64,000 nt of DNA from Aurantimonas sp. 22II-16-19i (lineage in GTDB: Bacteria; Pseudomonadota; Alphaproteobacteria; Rhizobiales; Rhizobiaceae): positions 55,778 to 119,777 of the forward strand of contig NZ_AQQS01000016.1 of the NCBI RefSeq assembly GCF_002088275.1, written 5' to 3'. Shown piece after piece: positions 55,112 to 64,000 of this stretch (its first letter is position 1; the number at the start of each line of letters is the position of its first letter). A model generated the notes under the pieces. That model ran no database searches. It saw nothing but the letters and a program-made list of their open reading frames with translations, and was not told the origin of the DNA. A program made the translations under genes and the position numbers.

Positions 55112-55198
55112 GGCGTTATTCCTTCCGAGGCCGAGTAGACACGAATTTGATGAACGAAGTCTCTCCTCCGGTCGCGAATTCGTTGATTTCTATAGGTT

Positions 55199-56230
55199 TT
55201 ATCCCCCACTGAATATCTGCCTTGCGATCCGTCCGAGCGGCAGCTGACGGGCCACCGCTCCGATCTCGAAGGCCACGCGCGGCATGCCGTAGACGAGCGA
55301 GCTCTCCTCGTCCTGACCGAGCGTCTGAGCGCCGGCCTGACGCATCTCCGCCAGGCCTTGTGCCCCGTCACGCCCCATCCCGGTCAGGATCACCCCGCAG
55401 CTCGTGCCGCTGAAGTTCTTGGCGACCGAAGCGAACAGCACGTCGACGGACGGACGGTGGCCGGAGACGGTTTCACCCTCGACGAGTGCGACGCTTGGCC
55501 GCGCTCCCGGCTTGACCACCATGTGCCGCGCTCCGCCCGGCGCCAGGTAGACGTGGCCCGGCAGAAGCGGCTCGCCGCCCTTGGCTTCGCTGACCCGTGC
55601 CCGCGAGGCCCGGTCGAGACGGGCCGCGAAGGAGCCGGTGAAGGCCGCCGGCAAGTGCTGCACGATCACGGTCGGCGGGCAGTCGGACGGAAACTCCGCC
55701 AGAACCTGCATCAACGCCTCGACGCCCCCGGTCGACGAACCGATGGCGATCAGGTCCGGCAGGCGGACGCGGCGATCCCTGGCCGGCTCGGCGTTCGCGG
55801 GGCGCAGCGCGGGACCGGCGTTGCGCCGCCGCGCCATGCCCGACTTGGCCTTCGCCGCTTCCTTGATCAGCCCCGGCAGCTCGGTGAACATGCCCTGGCG
55901 GGCGCTGGGCTTGGCGATGCAGTCGAACGCGCCGATTTCCAGCGCGGCGAGGGTCGTCGCCGCACCGGGCGCGGTGAGGTTGGAGACCATGATCACCGGC
56001 GTCGGGCGCAGCGTCATGATCTTCTCGAGGAACTCGATACCATTCATGTTCGGCATCTCGACGTCGAGGGTCACGACGTCGGGATCCAGTTGCTTCATCT
56101 TGTCGCGTGCCTCGAACGGATTCGATGCCTCTCCCACGACGACGATGTCGGGATCGCGGCTCAGCGCGTGCTTGATCAGCGCCCGCATGGTGACCGAATC
56201 GTCGACGACAAGAACGCTCGCTGCGCACAT
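55199..56230 (-). CDS. cheB: Chemotaxis methylesterase/response regulator CheB
   Basis: Removes methyl groups from receptor glutamates, activated by phosphorylation. A receiver domain with phosphoacceptor aspartate 56 (VTLDVEMPNMNG) is joined to the esterase domain with serine 166 in IAIGSSTGG, histidine 192 in IVQHLPAAF and aspartate 288 in TGMGRDGA. The 343-residue length is normal. Confidence 0.95.
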   Translation of the reverse strand: MCAASVLVVDDSVTMRALIKHALSRDPDIVVVGEASNPFEARDKMKQLDPDVVTLDVEMPNMNGIEFLEKIMTLRPTPVIMVSNLTAPGAATTLAALEIGAFDCIAKPSARQGMFTELPGLIKEAAKAKSGMARRRNAGPALRPANAEPARDRRVRLPDLIAIGSSTGGVEALMQVLAEFPSDCPPTVIVQHLPAAFTGSFAARLDRASRARVSEAKGGEPLLPGHVYLAPGGARHMVVKPGARPSVALVEGETVSGHRPSVDVLFASVAKNFSGTSCGVILTGMGRDGAQGLAEMRQAGAQTLGQDEESSLVYGMPRVAFEIGAVARQLPLGRIARQIFSGG

Positions 56231-56353
56231 CTTCTGTCTACTCCCTACCCCGAGGCTCGCTCAGGGATCTTCGGATCGCGGTCCATTGTCCGGAAGTCCG
56301 GCGCTCTCGTTCATCGGGTGGCACGGTTGCGACATCGAGCGCCCGACGACGAC

Positions 56354-57256
56354 CTAGCGGATCCTGCGATACGAGGTGTTGCCGCTGAACTCGACGACCT
56401 CCAGGGCCGGTCCGGTAACCCGCTCGGAATGGCCGATGAACAGCACGCCGTTCGGCAACAATCGCTCGGTGAATCGCTTCCAGACCTTCTCGCGCGTCGG
56501 CTGATCGAAGTAGATCGTCACGTTGCGGCAGAAGATCGCGTCGAACTGCCCCCGCATCGGCCATTCGCCGTTGAGGTTGAGCTCGCGGAACGCCACGAGA
56601 TCGCGCAGCGGATCGGCCACCTCATAGAGCATTTCGGTCGCCTGGCCGGAGCCGTGAGACTCGCCGACGCTCGGCCGGAACCACTTGCGGCGCAGATCGG
56701 TGGGAACGCTTTCGAGGGCGCTCGCCGCGTAGATGCCCGCCCGCCCCGTCGCCACCACGTTCGGATCGATGTCGCTGGCGAGGATGCGCACGTCGTACTC
56801 GGCCGCGTTCGGCAGCACCTGCAGGATCGTCATGGCGATCGAATAGGGCTCGTGGCCGATCGAGCAGCCGGCCGACCAGATCCGCACGCGCCCTCCCCGC
56901 TTGGCATCGGCGAGAAGCGGTGGCAGCAGGACGTCGCGCAGATAGTCGAAATGGTGCATCTCGCGGAAGAAATGCGTGACGTTCGTCGTCAGCGACGCCA
57001 GCATGGTCATCCGCTCGCTGGTGCCGCCTCCGCCCTGCACCAGCGCGCAATAGTCCTGGAAGCTCTGGAGGCCGAGCGTGCGAAGGCGCTTGGACAGGCG
57101 CGAATAGACGAAAGTCGCCTTGGTATCGGCGAGGTAGATTCCCGCATCCTCGTAGAGCAGCCTCGCGATCGTCGCGAAGTCGTTCTCGGTCATCGGGAAC
57201 TCGCCGTTCCCCAGATTCGCGGCGCGATCGCCCGCTCGCTGGGAAACGCGTGTCAT
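56354..57256 (-). CDS. cheR: Chemotaxis methyltransferase CheR
   Basis: Transfers methyl groups from SAM to receptor glutamates. The CheR N-terminal helical domain (ENDFATIARLLYEDAGI) and SAM-binding domain are present: RIWSAGCSIGHEPYSIAM, RILASDIDPNVV, FDAIFCRNVTIYF and GHSERV. The usual GEEPYS or GQEPYS motif reads GHEPYS here (histidine 135), at a SAM-contact position. The start at 57256 is chosen from length (300 residues); ATGs at 57277 and 57193 are alternatives. Lies between cheW and cheB. Confidence 0.92.
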   Translation of the reverse strand: MTRVSQRAGDRAANLGNGEFPMTENDFATIARLLYEDAGIYLADTKATFVYSRLSKRLRTLGLQSFQDYCALVQGGGGTSERMTMLASLTTNVTHFFREMHHFDYLRDVLLPPLLADAKRGGRVRIWSAGCSIGHEPYSIAMTILQVLPNAAEYDVRILASDIDPNVVATGRAGIYAASALESVPTDLRRKWFRPSVGESHGSGQATEMLYEVADPLRDLVAFRELNLNGEWPMRGQFDAIFCRNVTIYFDQPTREKVWKRFTERLLPNGVLFIGHSERVTGPALEVVEFSGNTSYRRIR

Positions 57257-57372
57257 GGACTCACGCGTAGCCGTCACCGACCTGTTCTCCTCGCTGGCCG
57301 ACAGCCAGGCTGCAGCCTATGAATTTCCCGAAGCGGCGCCATCGATCAGGCGCGACCTCCGTGCGTTACTGC

Positions 57373-57864
57373 TCAGGCGACCGCCTGATACTGCGGCAGG
57401 ACGTTGTCCGTGGCGATCAGCGAGATCATCCTGCCCTCGATCGCCATGACGCCCCTGACGAAGGTCTTGGCGAGGTCCGAGGCGAGATCCGGCGTCGGCT
57501 GCAGGAGTTCGTCGGTGATCGTCAGTATGTCGGACACCGCGTCGACCAGAAGGCCGAAGAGCTGCTGCTCGACCCTGACGACGATGATCACGCTGCGGGC
57601 CGTCGGCACCGTCCGCGGGAAGCCCAGCCTTGCGGCGAGATCCACGATCGGGAGCACGGCGCCGCGCAGGTTGATCACGCCGTTGACGTAGGACGGCGCG
57701 TGCGGCAGCGGCGTCGCCTGGGTCCATCCGCGAATTTCGCGGACCGACATGATGTCCACGCAGAACTCCTGCTCGCCAATGCAGAAGGCGATGAGTTCAC
57801 GTGCCGACCGGGCATCGTTTCGATTGTCGTTCTGCGGTGGCGAAACCGTCGTCATCCTGCTCAC
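57373..57864 (-). CDS. cheW: Chemotaxis coupling protein CheW
   Basis: Links receptors to CheA. 163 residues with the CheW domain: [25 protein letters not shown] and [27 protein letters not shown] at 57864 overlaps the cheA stop (GTGA); an ATG at 57855 is an alternative with GGAG upstream. The following cheR gene is about 115 bases away. Confidence 0.94.
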   Translation of the reverse strand: MSRMTTVSPPQNDNRNDARSARELIAFCIGEQEFCVDIMSVREIRGWTQATPLPHAPSYVNGVINLRGAVLPIVDLAARLGFPRTVPTARSVIIVVRVEQQLFGLLVDAVSDILTITDELLQPTPDLASDLAKTFVRGVMAIEGRMISLIATDNVLPQYQAVA

Positions 57865-60113
57865 TCCGCTGCGTGCTGCATGCTGCTGTTGAAGAAATTG
57901 CCCTCGGGCCGCGACGTGGCGACGACAGCGTCGACGTCGAGAATGAGGGCGACCCGACCGTCACCGAGGATCGTCGCGGCAGCGATGCCGGGAACCCGGC
58001 CGTAATTGGCCTCGAGGCTCTTGATCACGACCTGCCGCTGCCCCTGGATGGCGTCGACGAGGAGCGCCGAACGGGCGCCGTTCTCGGCTTCCACCAGGAT
58101 CGCGACGCCGCCGGTGGCGCTGGCCAGTTCATACGAGTAGCCGAGTTCGCGGGCGACATCGACGAGCGGCAGGAAGTTGTCGCGCACCTGGACGAGCCGG
58201 GCATCCCCGCCGAAGCTCTTCACTTCGCTGGCCTTCGGCTGCAGCGTCTCGATGATCGCCGTCAGCGGCACGACCACCGTCTGGTCGCCGACCGAGACGA
58301 TCATCCCGTCGAGGACCGCGAGGGTCAGCGGCAGGCTCATGGTGAAGGTCGAGCCCTTGCCGGGCCGCGAGACGATCGACACGCGGCCGCCGAGGGCCTG
58401 GATCGATCGCTTGACGACGTCCATGCCGACGCCGCGGCCGGACAGCGAGGAGATCTTCTCGGCCGTCGAGAAGCCCGGCAGGAAGATCAGGTTGTCGATC
58501 TCCTCGTCGGACAGATTCGCCTCGGGCGGAACGAGCCCCTTCTTGATCGCGATCTCCTTGACGCGCTTGCGGTTGATGCCCGCGCCGTCGTCGGAGATCT
58601 CGATCACGATGCGCCCGGAGCGGTGCATGGCCGCGACGCGGACGACGCCTTCCTCCGGCTTTCCGGCCTCCAGTCGCTCCTCCGGCCGCTCCAGGCCGTG
58701 GTCGATGGCGTTGCGGATCATGTGGGTGAGCGGATCGGCGAGCCGCTCGATCACCGTCTTGTCGACTTCGGTCCACTCACCTTCGGTGACCAGCTTGACC
58801 TGCTTGCCGGAAATGTCGGCAACTTCGCGAACGAGACGCGGCAGGCGCTGGAAGACCGACTTCACCGGCTGCGCGCGGATCGCCATGACGCTGTCCTGGA
58901 TCTCGCGGGTCAGCTGCTCGAGTTCGTCGAAGCCGACGGCGACGTCCGAAGCCCTGGCCAGTCCGGCCTGGTAGGCGCGCTGGGACAGCATGACCTGATG
59001 GATCACCAGCTCACCGACGAGGTCGATGAGCCGGTCGACGCGCTCGAGGTCGACGCGGATCGTCTGGGCCGCGCCGCCACCGGCGGCAGCGCCACCCTTG
59101 GCGTCGCCGCCCGCATCGGCCTTCGCCGCCTCGCTCGGCGCCGCGGGCCTGGCCGGAGCCGGAGCTTCGGCAACCTTGGCCGGGGTGGCGGGCTTGGCCT
59201 CGACCACGGCTTCCTTGACCTCTTCCGGGCCGTCGTCGTCCGGCGTCGCCTTGATGCGGGCGAGGATGTCGGCGATGTCCGGATCGTCGCTGTCGTCGTC
59301 GCCGTCCTCGTCTTCCATCACCTCGACCGACAGCTCGCTGTCGAACTCGACGAATTCGAAGACTTCGCGCACCTTGTCCTCGGACTCGGCGGTGGAGAGC
59401 TCGATGTTGAAGGTCAGATACGCGCCCTCGGGGTCGATCGCGGTCAGAAGCGGGACGTCCGACATGTCGCAGACGACCTTCGCCTCGCCGAGGGCGTAGA
59501 CGTCGCGCAGCACCCGGTTGGCCTCGTTGGCCTTGGCATACATCCGGGGCGACGGCTTGAAGACGATCTTGAACCGGTTGTCGCCGCCGATGCCCATCAG
59601 GTCGGACAGGTCGACGGCGACCGGGGTGAAATCGATGTCGCCCATCCCGTCGTCATAGACCGGGCCGTCGGATGCCGGGGCACTCGCGGCTGCGCCGGCG
59701 GACGGCGCCGGCGGCTCCTCGCCCTTGGCGAGCGCGACGAGACCCTTGAGCTCGTTGATCAGGGCGCCGTTGCGCTCGGCGTCGGCCGTGCCGCCGTCGC
59801 GCGCAACGGTGACGAGATCGGCCAGCGCGTCGGCCGATCGAAGCATGATCTTGACGACGTGATCGGAGGAATCGAGGCGGCCCGACCGCATCTCGTCCAG
59901 CGTCGTCTCGAAAACGTGGGCGAAATGGACGAGATCGTCCAGGCAGAAGGCGCCTGCCCCGCCCTTGATCGAATGAACGGCGCGAAACACGGCGTTGACG
60001 GTGTCGGAATCCGCTTCGCCGTTCTCGATCGCCAGGAGCCCCGCCTCGAGTTCCGCCAGCTGCTCGGCGCATTCCTCGAAGAAGGTTTGCCGGATTTCGG
60101 CCATTGCGTCCAT
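57861..60113 (-). CDS. cheA: Chemotaxis histidine kinase CheA
   Basis: 750 residues in domain order: Hpt with phosphoacceptor histidine 47 ([14 protein letters not shown]), an unusual region with [28 protein letters not shown] response-regulator-binding domain, an alanine/acidic linker (about 260-345), dimerisation ([13 protein letters not shown]), kinase with N-box [27 protein letters not shown], and the CheW-like C-terminal domain. No key residue is missing. It overlaps cheW by four bases. Confidence 0.96.
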   Translation of the reverse strand: MDAMAEIRQTFFEECAEQLAELEAGLLAIENGEADSDTVNAVFRAVHSIKGGAGAFCLDDLVHFAHVFETTLDEMRSGRLDSSDHVVKIMLRSADALADLVTVARDGGTADAERNGALINELKGLVALAKGEEPPAPSAGAAASAPASDGPVYDDGMGDIDFTPVAVDLSDLMGIGGDNRFKIVFKPSPRMYAKANEANRVLRDVYALGEAKVVCDMSDVPLLTAIDPEGAYLTFNIELSTAESEDKVREVFEFVEFDSELSVEVMEDEDGDDDSDDPDIADILARIKATPDDDGPEEVKEAVVEAKPATPAKVAEAPAPARPAAPSEAAKADAGGDAKGGAAAGGGAAQTIRVDLERVDRLIDLVGELVIHQVMLSQRAYQAGLARASDVAVGFDELEQLTREIQDSVMAIRAQPVKSVFQRLPRLVREVADISGKQVKLVTEGEWTEVDKTVIERLADPLTHMIRNAIDHGLERPEERLEAGKPEEGVVRVAAMHRSGRIVIEISDDGAGINRKRVKEIAIKKGLVPPEANLSDEEIDNLIFLPGFSTAEKISSLSGRGVGMDVVKRSIQALGGRVSIVSRPGKGSTFTMSLPLTLAVLDGMIVSVGDQTVVVPLTAIIETLQPKASEVKSFGGDARLVQVRDNFLPLVDVARELGYSYELASATGGVAILVEAENGARSALLVDAIQGQRQVVIKSLEANYGRVPGIAAATILGDGRVALILDVDAVVATSRPEGNFFNSSMQHAAE

Positions 60114-60192
60114 GGTCTGTCTCTTTCCACCCTCAAACCGGCACGTGCGTACCGGCTATTTGATTCGAGCTGATGCGCCGATGGCCGGAGCC

Positions 60193-60564
60193 TTAAGCCG
60201 CGACGCGATTGATCGCGTCGACGAGCTTGGTCGGATCGAACGGCTTGACGATCCAGCCGGTCGCGCCGGCGAGCCTGGCGCGCTGCTTCTTCTCCGCGTC
60301 GCTCTCGGTCGTCAGGACAAGGATCGGGATGGCGCGGCGGCTCGCATTGGCGCGGACTTCCTCGATGAACTGGAAGCCGTCCTTGCGGGGCATGTTGATG
60401 TCGGTGATGATCACGTCCGGCTCGATGTCCATGCCTTCGAGCACTTCGATTCCGTGCTGGCCATCCTCGGCCTGAACGACCGTGAAGCCCTGCGACGCAA
60501 GCGTGACCTTCAGCATCTCGCGCATCGTGCGGGAGTCGTCGATCGTGAGAATGGTGCGTTTCAT
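60193..60564 (-). CDS. cheY: Response regulator CheY (first copy in operon)
   Basis: 123-residue receiver with LTIDDSRTMREML, phosphoacceptor aspartate 55 in VIITDINMPRKDG, TTES and KPFDPTK. In S. meliloti the first CheY is thought to act as a phosphate sink; the same job is possible here by position. The ATG at 60564 overlaps the STAS gene stop as ATGA. Confidence 0.92.
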   Translation of the reverse strand: MKRTILTIDDSRTMREMLKVTLASQGFTVVQAEDGQHGIEVLEGMDIEPDVIITDINMPRKDGFQFIEEVRANASRRAIPILVLTTESDAEKKQRARLAGATGWIVKPFDPTKLVDAINRVAA

Positions 60565-60875
60565 TGTGCAACTTCCTTTTCGAGAATGGCCTGGGGAGTG
60601 AGGCCAAGAACATGAAGGCCAGAGGTAAAGGAATCGGATGGTTCCGCGATGGCGAACGAGGCCATGTCGTCCTTCCACGTCGCGGCCGCCGCGATCAGGA
60701 TCTGGACGCATTGGGTGCCGAGGCGCTCGACCTTGGACGCATCGAGAACGATGTTCTGGCCCTTGAGCGACATGAGCTTCTCGACCAGCGGCGTCGCCGC
60801 CTTCAGATCCAGCACCGGCGGCAGGGAATAGACCGTGCCTTCGACGGAACTGGCCTTGGTGGATTTGCGGGGCAT
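60561..60875 (-). CDS. STAS-domain protein of the che operon (position of cheS)
   Basis: 104 residues with the STAS fold: YSLPPVLDLKAATPLVEKLMSLKGQNIVLDASKVERLGTQCVQILIAAA, close to anti-anti-sigma factors but lacking a clear phosphorylatable serine in the usual DS motif (DASKVERLGT). In S. meliloti the second gene of the che operon is cheS, whose product strengthens CheA-CheY1 interaction; this gene holds the same place. Identity with CheS is inferred from position. Overlaps both neighbours (TGATG and ATGA). Confidence 0.75.
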   Translation of the reverse strand: MPRKSTKASSVEGTVYSLPPVLDLKAATPLVEKLMSLKGQNIVLDASKVERLGTQCVQILIAAAATWKDDMASFAIAEPSDSFTSGLHVLGLTPQAILEKEVAQ

Positions 60876-62839
60876 CAGAATTCCTCCCAGCTTTGAGCTG
60901 CGACTTCGGTCTGGACGGCGGGCGCAGCGCCCCCCGATCCGGCTCTCTTCATCTGTGGCACCGGCCGGGCCGCCTTGCGGGCGGATGGCGGCCGGACGTT
61001 CGCCGTGGCGACTGCCGCGGGCGAGCGTCGGGGCGATGCCTCGACAGCCGCGACCGCATTGGTCTTGAAGCGCGCGACCGTCCGGGCGAGCCCGTCGGTC
61101 TCGACGGACAGCGTCTGCGCGGCGGCGGTCGACTGCTCGACCATGGCGGCGTTCTGCTGGGTGACCTTGTCCATCTGGTCGGCCGCGCCGGACACCTCGC
61201 GAAGGCTCGACGCCTGTTCGCGGGCGCTCTCGGCGATCTCAGCGATGACCCCGGCCATGCCGGAGACTTCGGCGACGATCTCGTCCAGGCTCCTGCCCGA
61301 TGCCGTGACCAGGTCGACGCCGCGCCCGACCTGCTCGGAGGACGCATTGATCAGGGCCTTGATTTCCTTGGCAGCTTCCGCCGAGCGCTGGGCGAGGGCC
61401 CGGACCTCCTGGGCGACGACGGCAAAGCCCTTGCCGGCCTCGCCGGCACGGGCCGCCTCGACGCCGGCATTCAGCGCGAGGAGGTTGGTCTGGAAGGCGA
61501 TCTCGTCGATCACCGAGATGATCTGGTTGATCTGCTGCGACGAGCCCTCGATCTCGCTCATCGCGGTCACGGCCTGGGCGACGATCTGGCCGCCTCGGGT
61601 CGCCTGCTGATGCGCCGCCTCTGCGGTCTTGCGGGCCTGCCCGGCGCCTTCTGCCGTGCGGTTGACGCCGCCGGTCACCTCGCCGAGGGCGGCCACGGTC
61701 TCTTCCAGGCTCGCCGCCTGCTGCTCGGTGCGCTGGGCGAGATCGTTGGAGGCGACGGTAATCTCGTTGAGGCCCATGCGGATGGCCCCGACCGCGCCGA
61801 CCACATGACCGATCGCCGCTTCCAGCTCTTCCACCGACGCGTTGAACTTCGCCTTGATCGGCTCGAACTCCTGGGCCACCGGCCCGGACATGCGGACCGT
61901 CAGGTCGCCCGAGGAGAGACGGTCGAAGCTGGCGTCGACGACCCCCATGAAGGCCCTCAAATCCTCGGCCTTGGAATGTTCGAGCGCCGCCTGGCGCTGC
62001 TTGGCGGCGGCCTCGCTCACCCGCGCGGCCTCGGCCACCTTCTCCAGCCTCTCGGCCTCGATCGCCTGGTCCTTGAACACCTGGACGGCGGCCGCCATCT
62101 CGCCGATCTCGTCGGCCCGCCCCTGGGCTGGGATCGCCACCGACTTCTCCCCCGCGGCGAGGCGGCGCATCGCGCTCGTCATCAGGTTGATCGGCCCGGC
62201 GACGCCCCGCGACAGGATGATGCCGAGTCCGACGGCCGCAACGACGGAAATCACCACGCCGACGACGATCGTCACCACCGCCGCCGAGATCGCGCTCGCT
62301 TCGGTCTCGGTCGCCTCGTGCATCGCCGTCCGCGCTTCGTCGAGGCTCGCGTCGATCGCACCCTCGATCGGCTCGATGAACTCGTCCGCCTTGCCGGAGT
62401 TGAAGATCGCCAGCGCGCGCGGATAGGTTTCCTCCCGGCGGGCGTTGGCGATGACGGGATCGGCGATCTCGCTCTGCCAGGCATTCATCGAGGCACGGAT
62501 CGAATCGTATTTCGCCGCGAAGGCGCTCTGCGGTCCGGCGTTGTCGAGAAGCGCCTTCAGCGCCTTCTCGAAGCTGGCATGATGCTCCTTGACCCGCGTG
62601 GCGAAATACTCGTCGCGGGTGATCATGAAGCCGCGCAGGGAATTCTCCTGCCGGGCCACCGCAAAGCGCGCGTTGACGGCGTCCTGCGTCAGGGCGATGC
62701 GGCTGTCCTTCTCGACCGCCACCGTCTCGATTTTTGCGATGCTCGACCAGACTGCGACGCCCATGACCAGGGCCACGAACGTAAGCACGCAGAATGATAA
62801 CGTCAGTTTTGTGGATATTTTTATATTCTTCATTCGCAT
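60875..62839 (-). CDS. Methyl-accepting chemotaxis protein
   Basis: 654-residue membrane receptor: TM1 (about 12-32), a helical periplasmic sensor domain of about 155 residues ([31 protein letters not shown], four-helix-bundle/CHASE3-like), TM2 (about 188-210), HAMP, and a long signalling domain with [38 protein letters not shown]. The last residues are QSWEEF, matching the xWxxF pentapeptide that tethers CheR and CheB. In S. meliloti the first gene of the operon (icpA) is a soluble receptor, so a membrane version is different. The 372-base gap upstream presumably holds the operon promoter. ATGs at 62839 and 62833 are possible. Confidence 0.94.
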   Translation of the reverse strand: MRMKNIKISTKLTLSFCVLTFVALVMGVAVWSSIAKIETVAVEKDSRIALTQDAVNARFAVARQENSLRGFMITRDEYFATRVKEHHASFEKALKALLDNAGPQSAFAAKYDSIRASMNAWQSEIADPVIANARREETYPRALAIFNSGKADEFIEPIEGAIDASLDEARTAMHEATETEASAISAAVVTIVVGVVISVVAAVGLGIILSRGVAGPINLMTSAMRRLAAGEKSVAIPAQGRADEIGEMAAAVQVFKDQAIEAERLEKVAEAARVSEAAAKQRQAALEHSKAEDLRAFMGVVDASFDRLSSGDLTVRMSGPVAQEFEPIKAKFNASVEELEAAIGHVVGAVGAIRMGLNEITVASNDLAQRTEQQAASLEETVAALGEVTGGVNRTAEGAGQARKTAEAAHQQATRGGQIVAQAVTAMSEIEGSSQQINQIISVIDEIAFQTNLLALNAGVEAARAGEAGKGFAVVAQEVRALAQRSAEAAKEIKALINASSEQVGRGVDLVTASGRSLDEIVAEVSGMAGVIAEIAESAREQASSLREVSGAADQMDKVTQQNAAMVEQSTAAAQTLSVETDGLARTVARFKTNAVAAVEASPRRSPAAVATANVRPPSARKAARPVPQMKRAGSGGAAPAVQTEVAAQSWEEF

Positions 62840-63211
62840 CGGAAGACTCTTGCAGTCCCGTTAGGGCGTTCCGTCGTTACGCTGCAAACTAGCCGGAAGC
62901 TCCTAAGCAATTCTTTATCGAGCTTCGGGACGACCCGCCGGCGGGCCCGGCGACGCCACAACTCCAGAGCGATGCCATTCACGTCAGCAATAATCCTACA
63001 GTGTATTTCCGGTATTATTTGCAGAACAGTGCAGAACAGCCGGACCTTGGGGCGCATCCGCAACCATTGCGCATCAGCCGCCACAGAAGACCCTGCCGCC
63101 TGCGCGAGCCTTGCGCGCTCTCGCGGAAAGCCCGAAGCGGCCCTCTTGAGAGCCGGCGGGGAATGGAGGACAAGCACGGGATCGACAGCTTGAAGAGGGG
63201 CGCCGCAAGCG
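62840..63211. other. Divergent intergenic region before the che operon and ribokinase gene
   Basis: A stretch of about 370 bases, with a short AT-rich patch around 62985-63035 that could be a promoter region for either direction. No operator, repeat or gene recognised. Confidence 0.5.
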
Positions 63212-64000
63212 ATGCCTGCCACGGCCAAGCCATCTCCGTCCGTATTCGTCTTCGGATCGGTGAACATCGACCTCGTCTGCCGGGTGGCGGCGATCGCCAG
63301 GCCGGGCGAGACCGTCCTGTCTCCCCGCTACGAGCAGTATTTCGGCGGCAAGGGCGCCAATCAGGCCGTGGCGGCGGCCCGCGCATCCACCGTCCCCGTG
63401 GCCTTGGCCGGCGCCGTCGGCGAGGATGATCTCGGGCGCAGTGCCCGCGACCAGCTCGAAAGCGAAGCAATCGACACGAGCAACCTGCGGACGGCCACGG
63501 AGCGAACCGGCTGCGCCTTCATCACCATCGATCGAAACGGCGAGAACGCCATCACGGTCGCCAGCGGTGCCAATCTCGAAGCCATGGCCGGCGCCATCGA
63601 CCCATCGTGCTTTGCCGCAGGCTGCGTCCTCGTCCTGCAGATGGAGATCCCGTTCGAGCAGAGCCTTCTGGCCGCGCAGCGCATGAAGACCGCGGGCGGG
63701 CGGGTGATCGTCAACCTTGCACCCGTGCCCGATGACCTTCGGCAAGACGATCTGGCGCGACTTCTTGCCGCAACCGACGTCCTCGTCGTCAACGAGAGCG
63801 AACTGGCGGCGGCAGGACGGCTGTCGCAGCTGGCGGAGAGCGAGCCGGATGCCATGGCCGAAGCCCTCGCGGCGACGTTCCCGGTCGCGGTCATCGCCAC
63901 GCTCGGCGCAGACGGCGTGCTCGTCGCCGACGGCGAGAAGGCGGCGGAGCGCCTGCAGGCCCTGCCGGTCGAGGTCGTCGACACGACGGGGGCGGGGGGC
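63212..64000 (+). CDS. rbsK: Ribokinase, PfkB family (3' end missing)
   Basis: Sugar kinase cut by the window end. Visible are VFGSVNIDLVCRVAAIARPGETV, the PfkB signature FGGKGANQAVAAAR, VGEDDLGRSARDQL, and the beginning of the second signature, VVDTTGAGG (the catalytic aspartate comes next). About 263 of the usual 300 residues are present. The ATG at 63212 has AGAGGGG upstream. Ribose is the likely but unproven substrate. Confidence 0.9.
   Translation, partial: MPATAKPSPSVFVFGSVNIDLVCRVAAIARPGETVLSPRYEQYFGGKGANQAVAAARASTVPVALAGAVGEDDLGRSARDQLESEAIDTSNLRTATERTGCAFITIDRNGENAITVASGANLEAMAGAIDPSCFAAGCVLVLQMEIPFEQSLLAAQRMKTAGGRVIVNLAPVPDDLRQDDLARLLAATDVLVVNESELAAAGRLSQLAESEPDAMAEALAATFPVAVIATLGADGVLVADGEKAAERLQALPVEVVDTTGAGG

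Overview
The window comes from a GC-rich (roughly two-thirds G+C by eye) alphaproteobacterium of the Hyphomicrobiales (Rhizobiales) type that makes bacteriochlorophyll and a type-II photosynthetic reaction centre, most simply an aerobic anoxygenic phototroph. The evidence is a photosynthesis gene block, a two-piece (permuted) alphaproteobacterial tmRNA with the tag ANDNYAEARLAA, a Sinorhizobium-like che operon order, and rhizobial neighbourhoods such as sspB-DUF4169-RHH and hflK-hflC-DUF2065-degP. No tRNA, rRNA, insertion sequence, phage gene or CRISPR array was seen.

Layout. 1-2724: cobalamin (aerobic corrin ring) genes cbiD-like (partial), cobK and, on the other strand, cobM. 2816-20812: photosynthesis block: bchI-bchD-bchO, an embedded LprI-like secreted protein gene, crtC-crtD (minus), crtF, then the bchC-bchX-bchY-bchZ-micro-ORF-pufQ-pufB-pufA-pufL-pufM-pufC superoperon, ended by two hairpins. 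PpsR/CrtJ-type boxes (TGT-N12-ACA) lie before bchI, between crtD and crtF (one perfect, one near-perfect) and before bchC (two perfect). 21112-27135 (minus): thyA-folA, then hflK-hflC-DUF2065-degP. 27465-29064 (plus): ssrA tmRNA, sspB, DUF4169, ribbon-helix-helix protein. 29042-34632 (minus): a large AsmA-family protein and a FAD-linked D-lactate dehydrogenase-type oxidase. 34959-38465: a thioesterase and an amino-acid ABC transporter operon preceded by a striking leader (long hairpin over the ribosome binding site plus a 20-codon leader ORF). 38612-47271: MscS-type channel, M23 peptidase, leuB, methyltransferase, flavoprotein, zinc-type dehydrogenase, BCCT transporter, small ORF. 47345-48886: three small minus-strand envelope genes. 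49282-51902: rpsF-rpsR-DUF2232-rplI with a good terminator. 52266: cyclopropane fatty acid synthase. 53762-62839 (minus): a che operon mcp-STAS-cheY-cheA-cheW-cheR-cheB-cheY-cheD-cheT-like. 63212-64000: start of a ribokinase-family gene.

How the genes work together. bchIDO encode magnesium chelatase and its accessory protein; bchXYZ and bchC convert chlorophyllide to bacteriochlorophyllide; crtC, crtD and crtF hydrate, desaturate and methylate the acyclic carotenoid; puf genes make the LH1 antenna and the reaction centre with its tetraheme cytochrome. The block is incomplete: bchFNBHLM, bchG, bchP, puhA, crtB/E/I and the regulators are not in the window. The most unusual items are the ABC-transporter leader, tmRNA sitting directly upstream of its adaptor gene sspB, the 200-residue low-complexity tail on PufC, the 20-codon ORF coupling bchZ to pufQ, and the lack of a normal crtC start codon.
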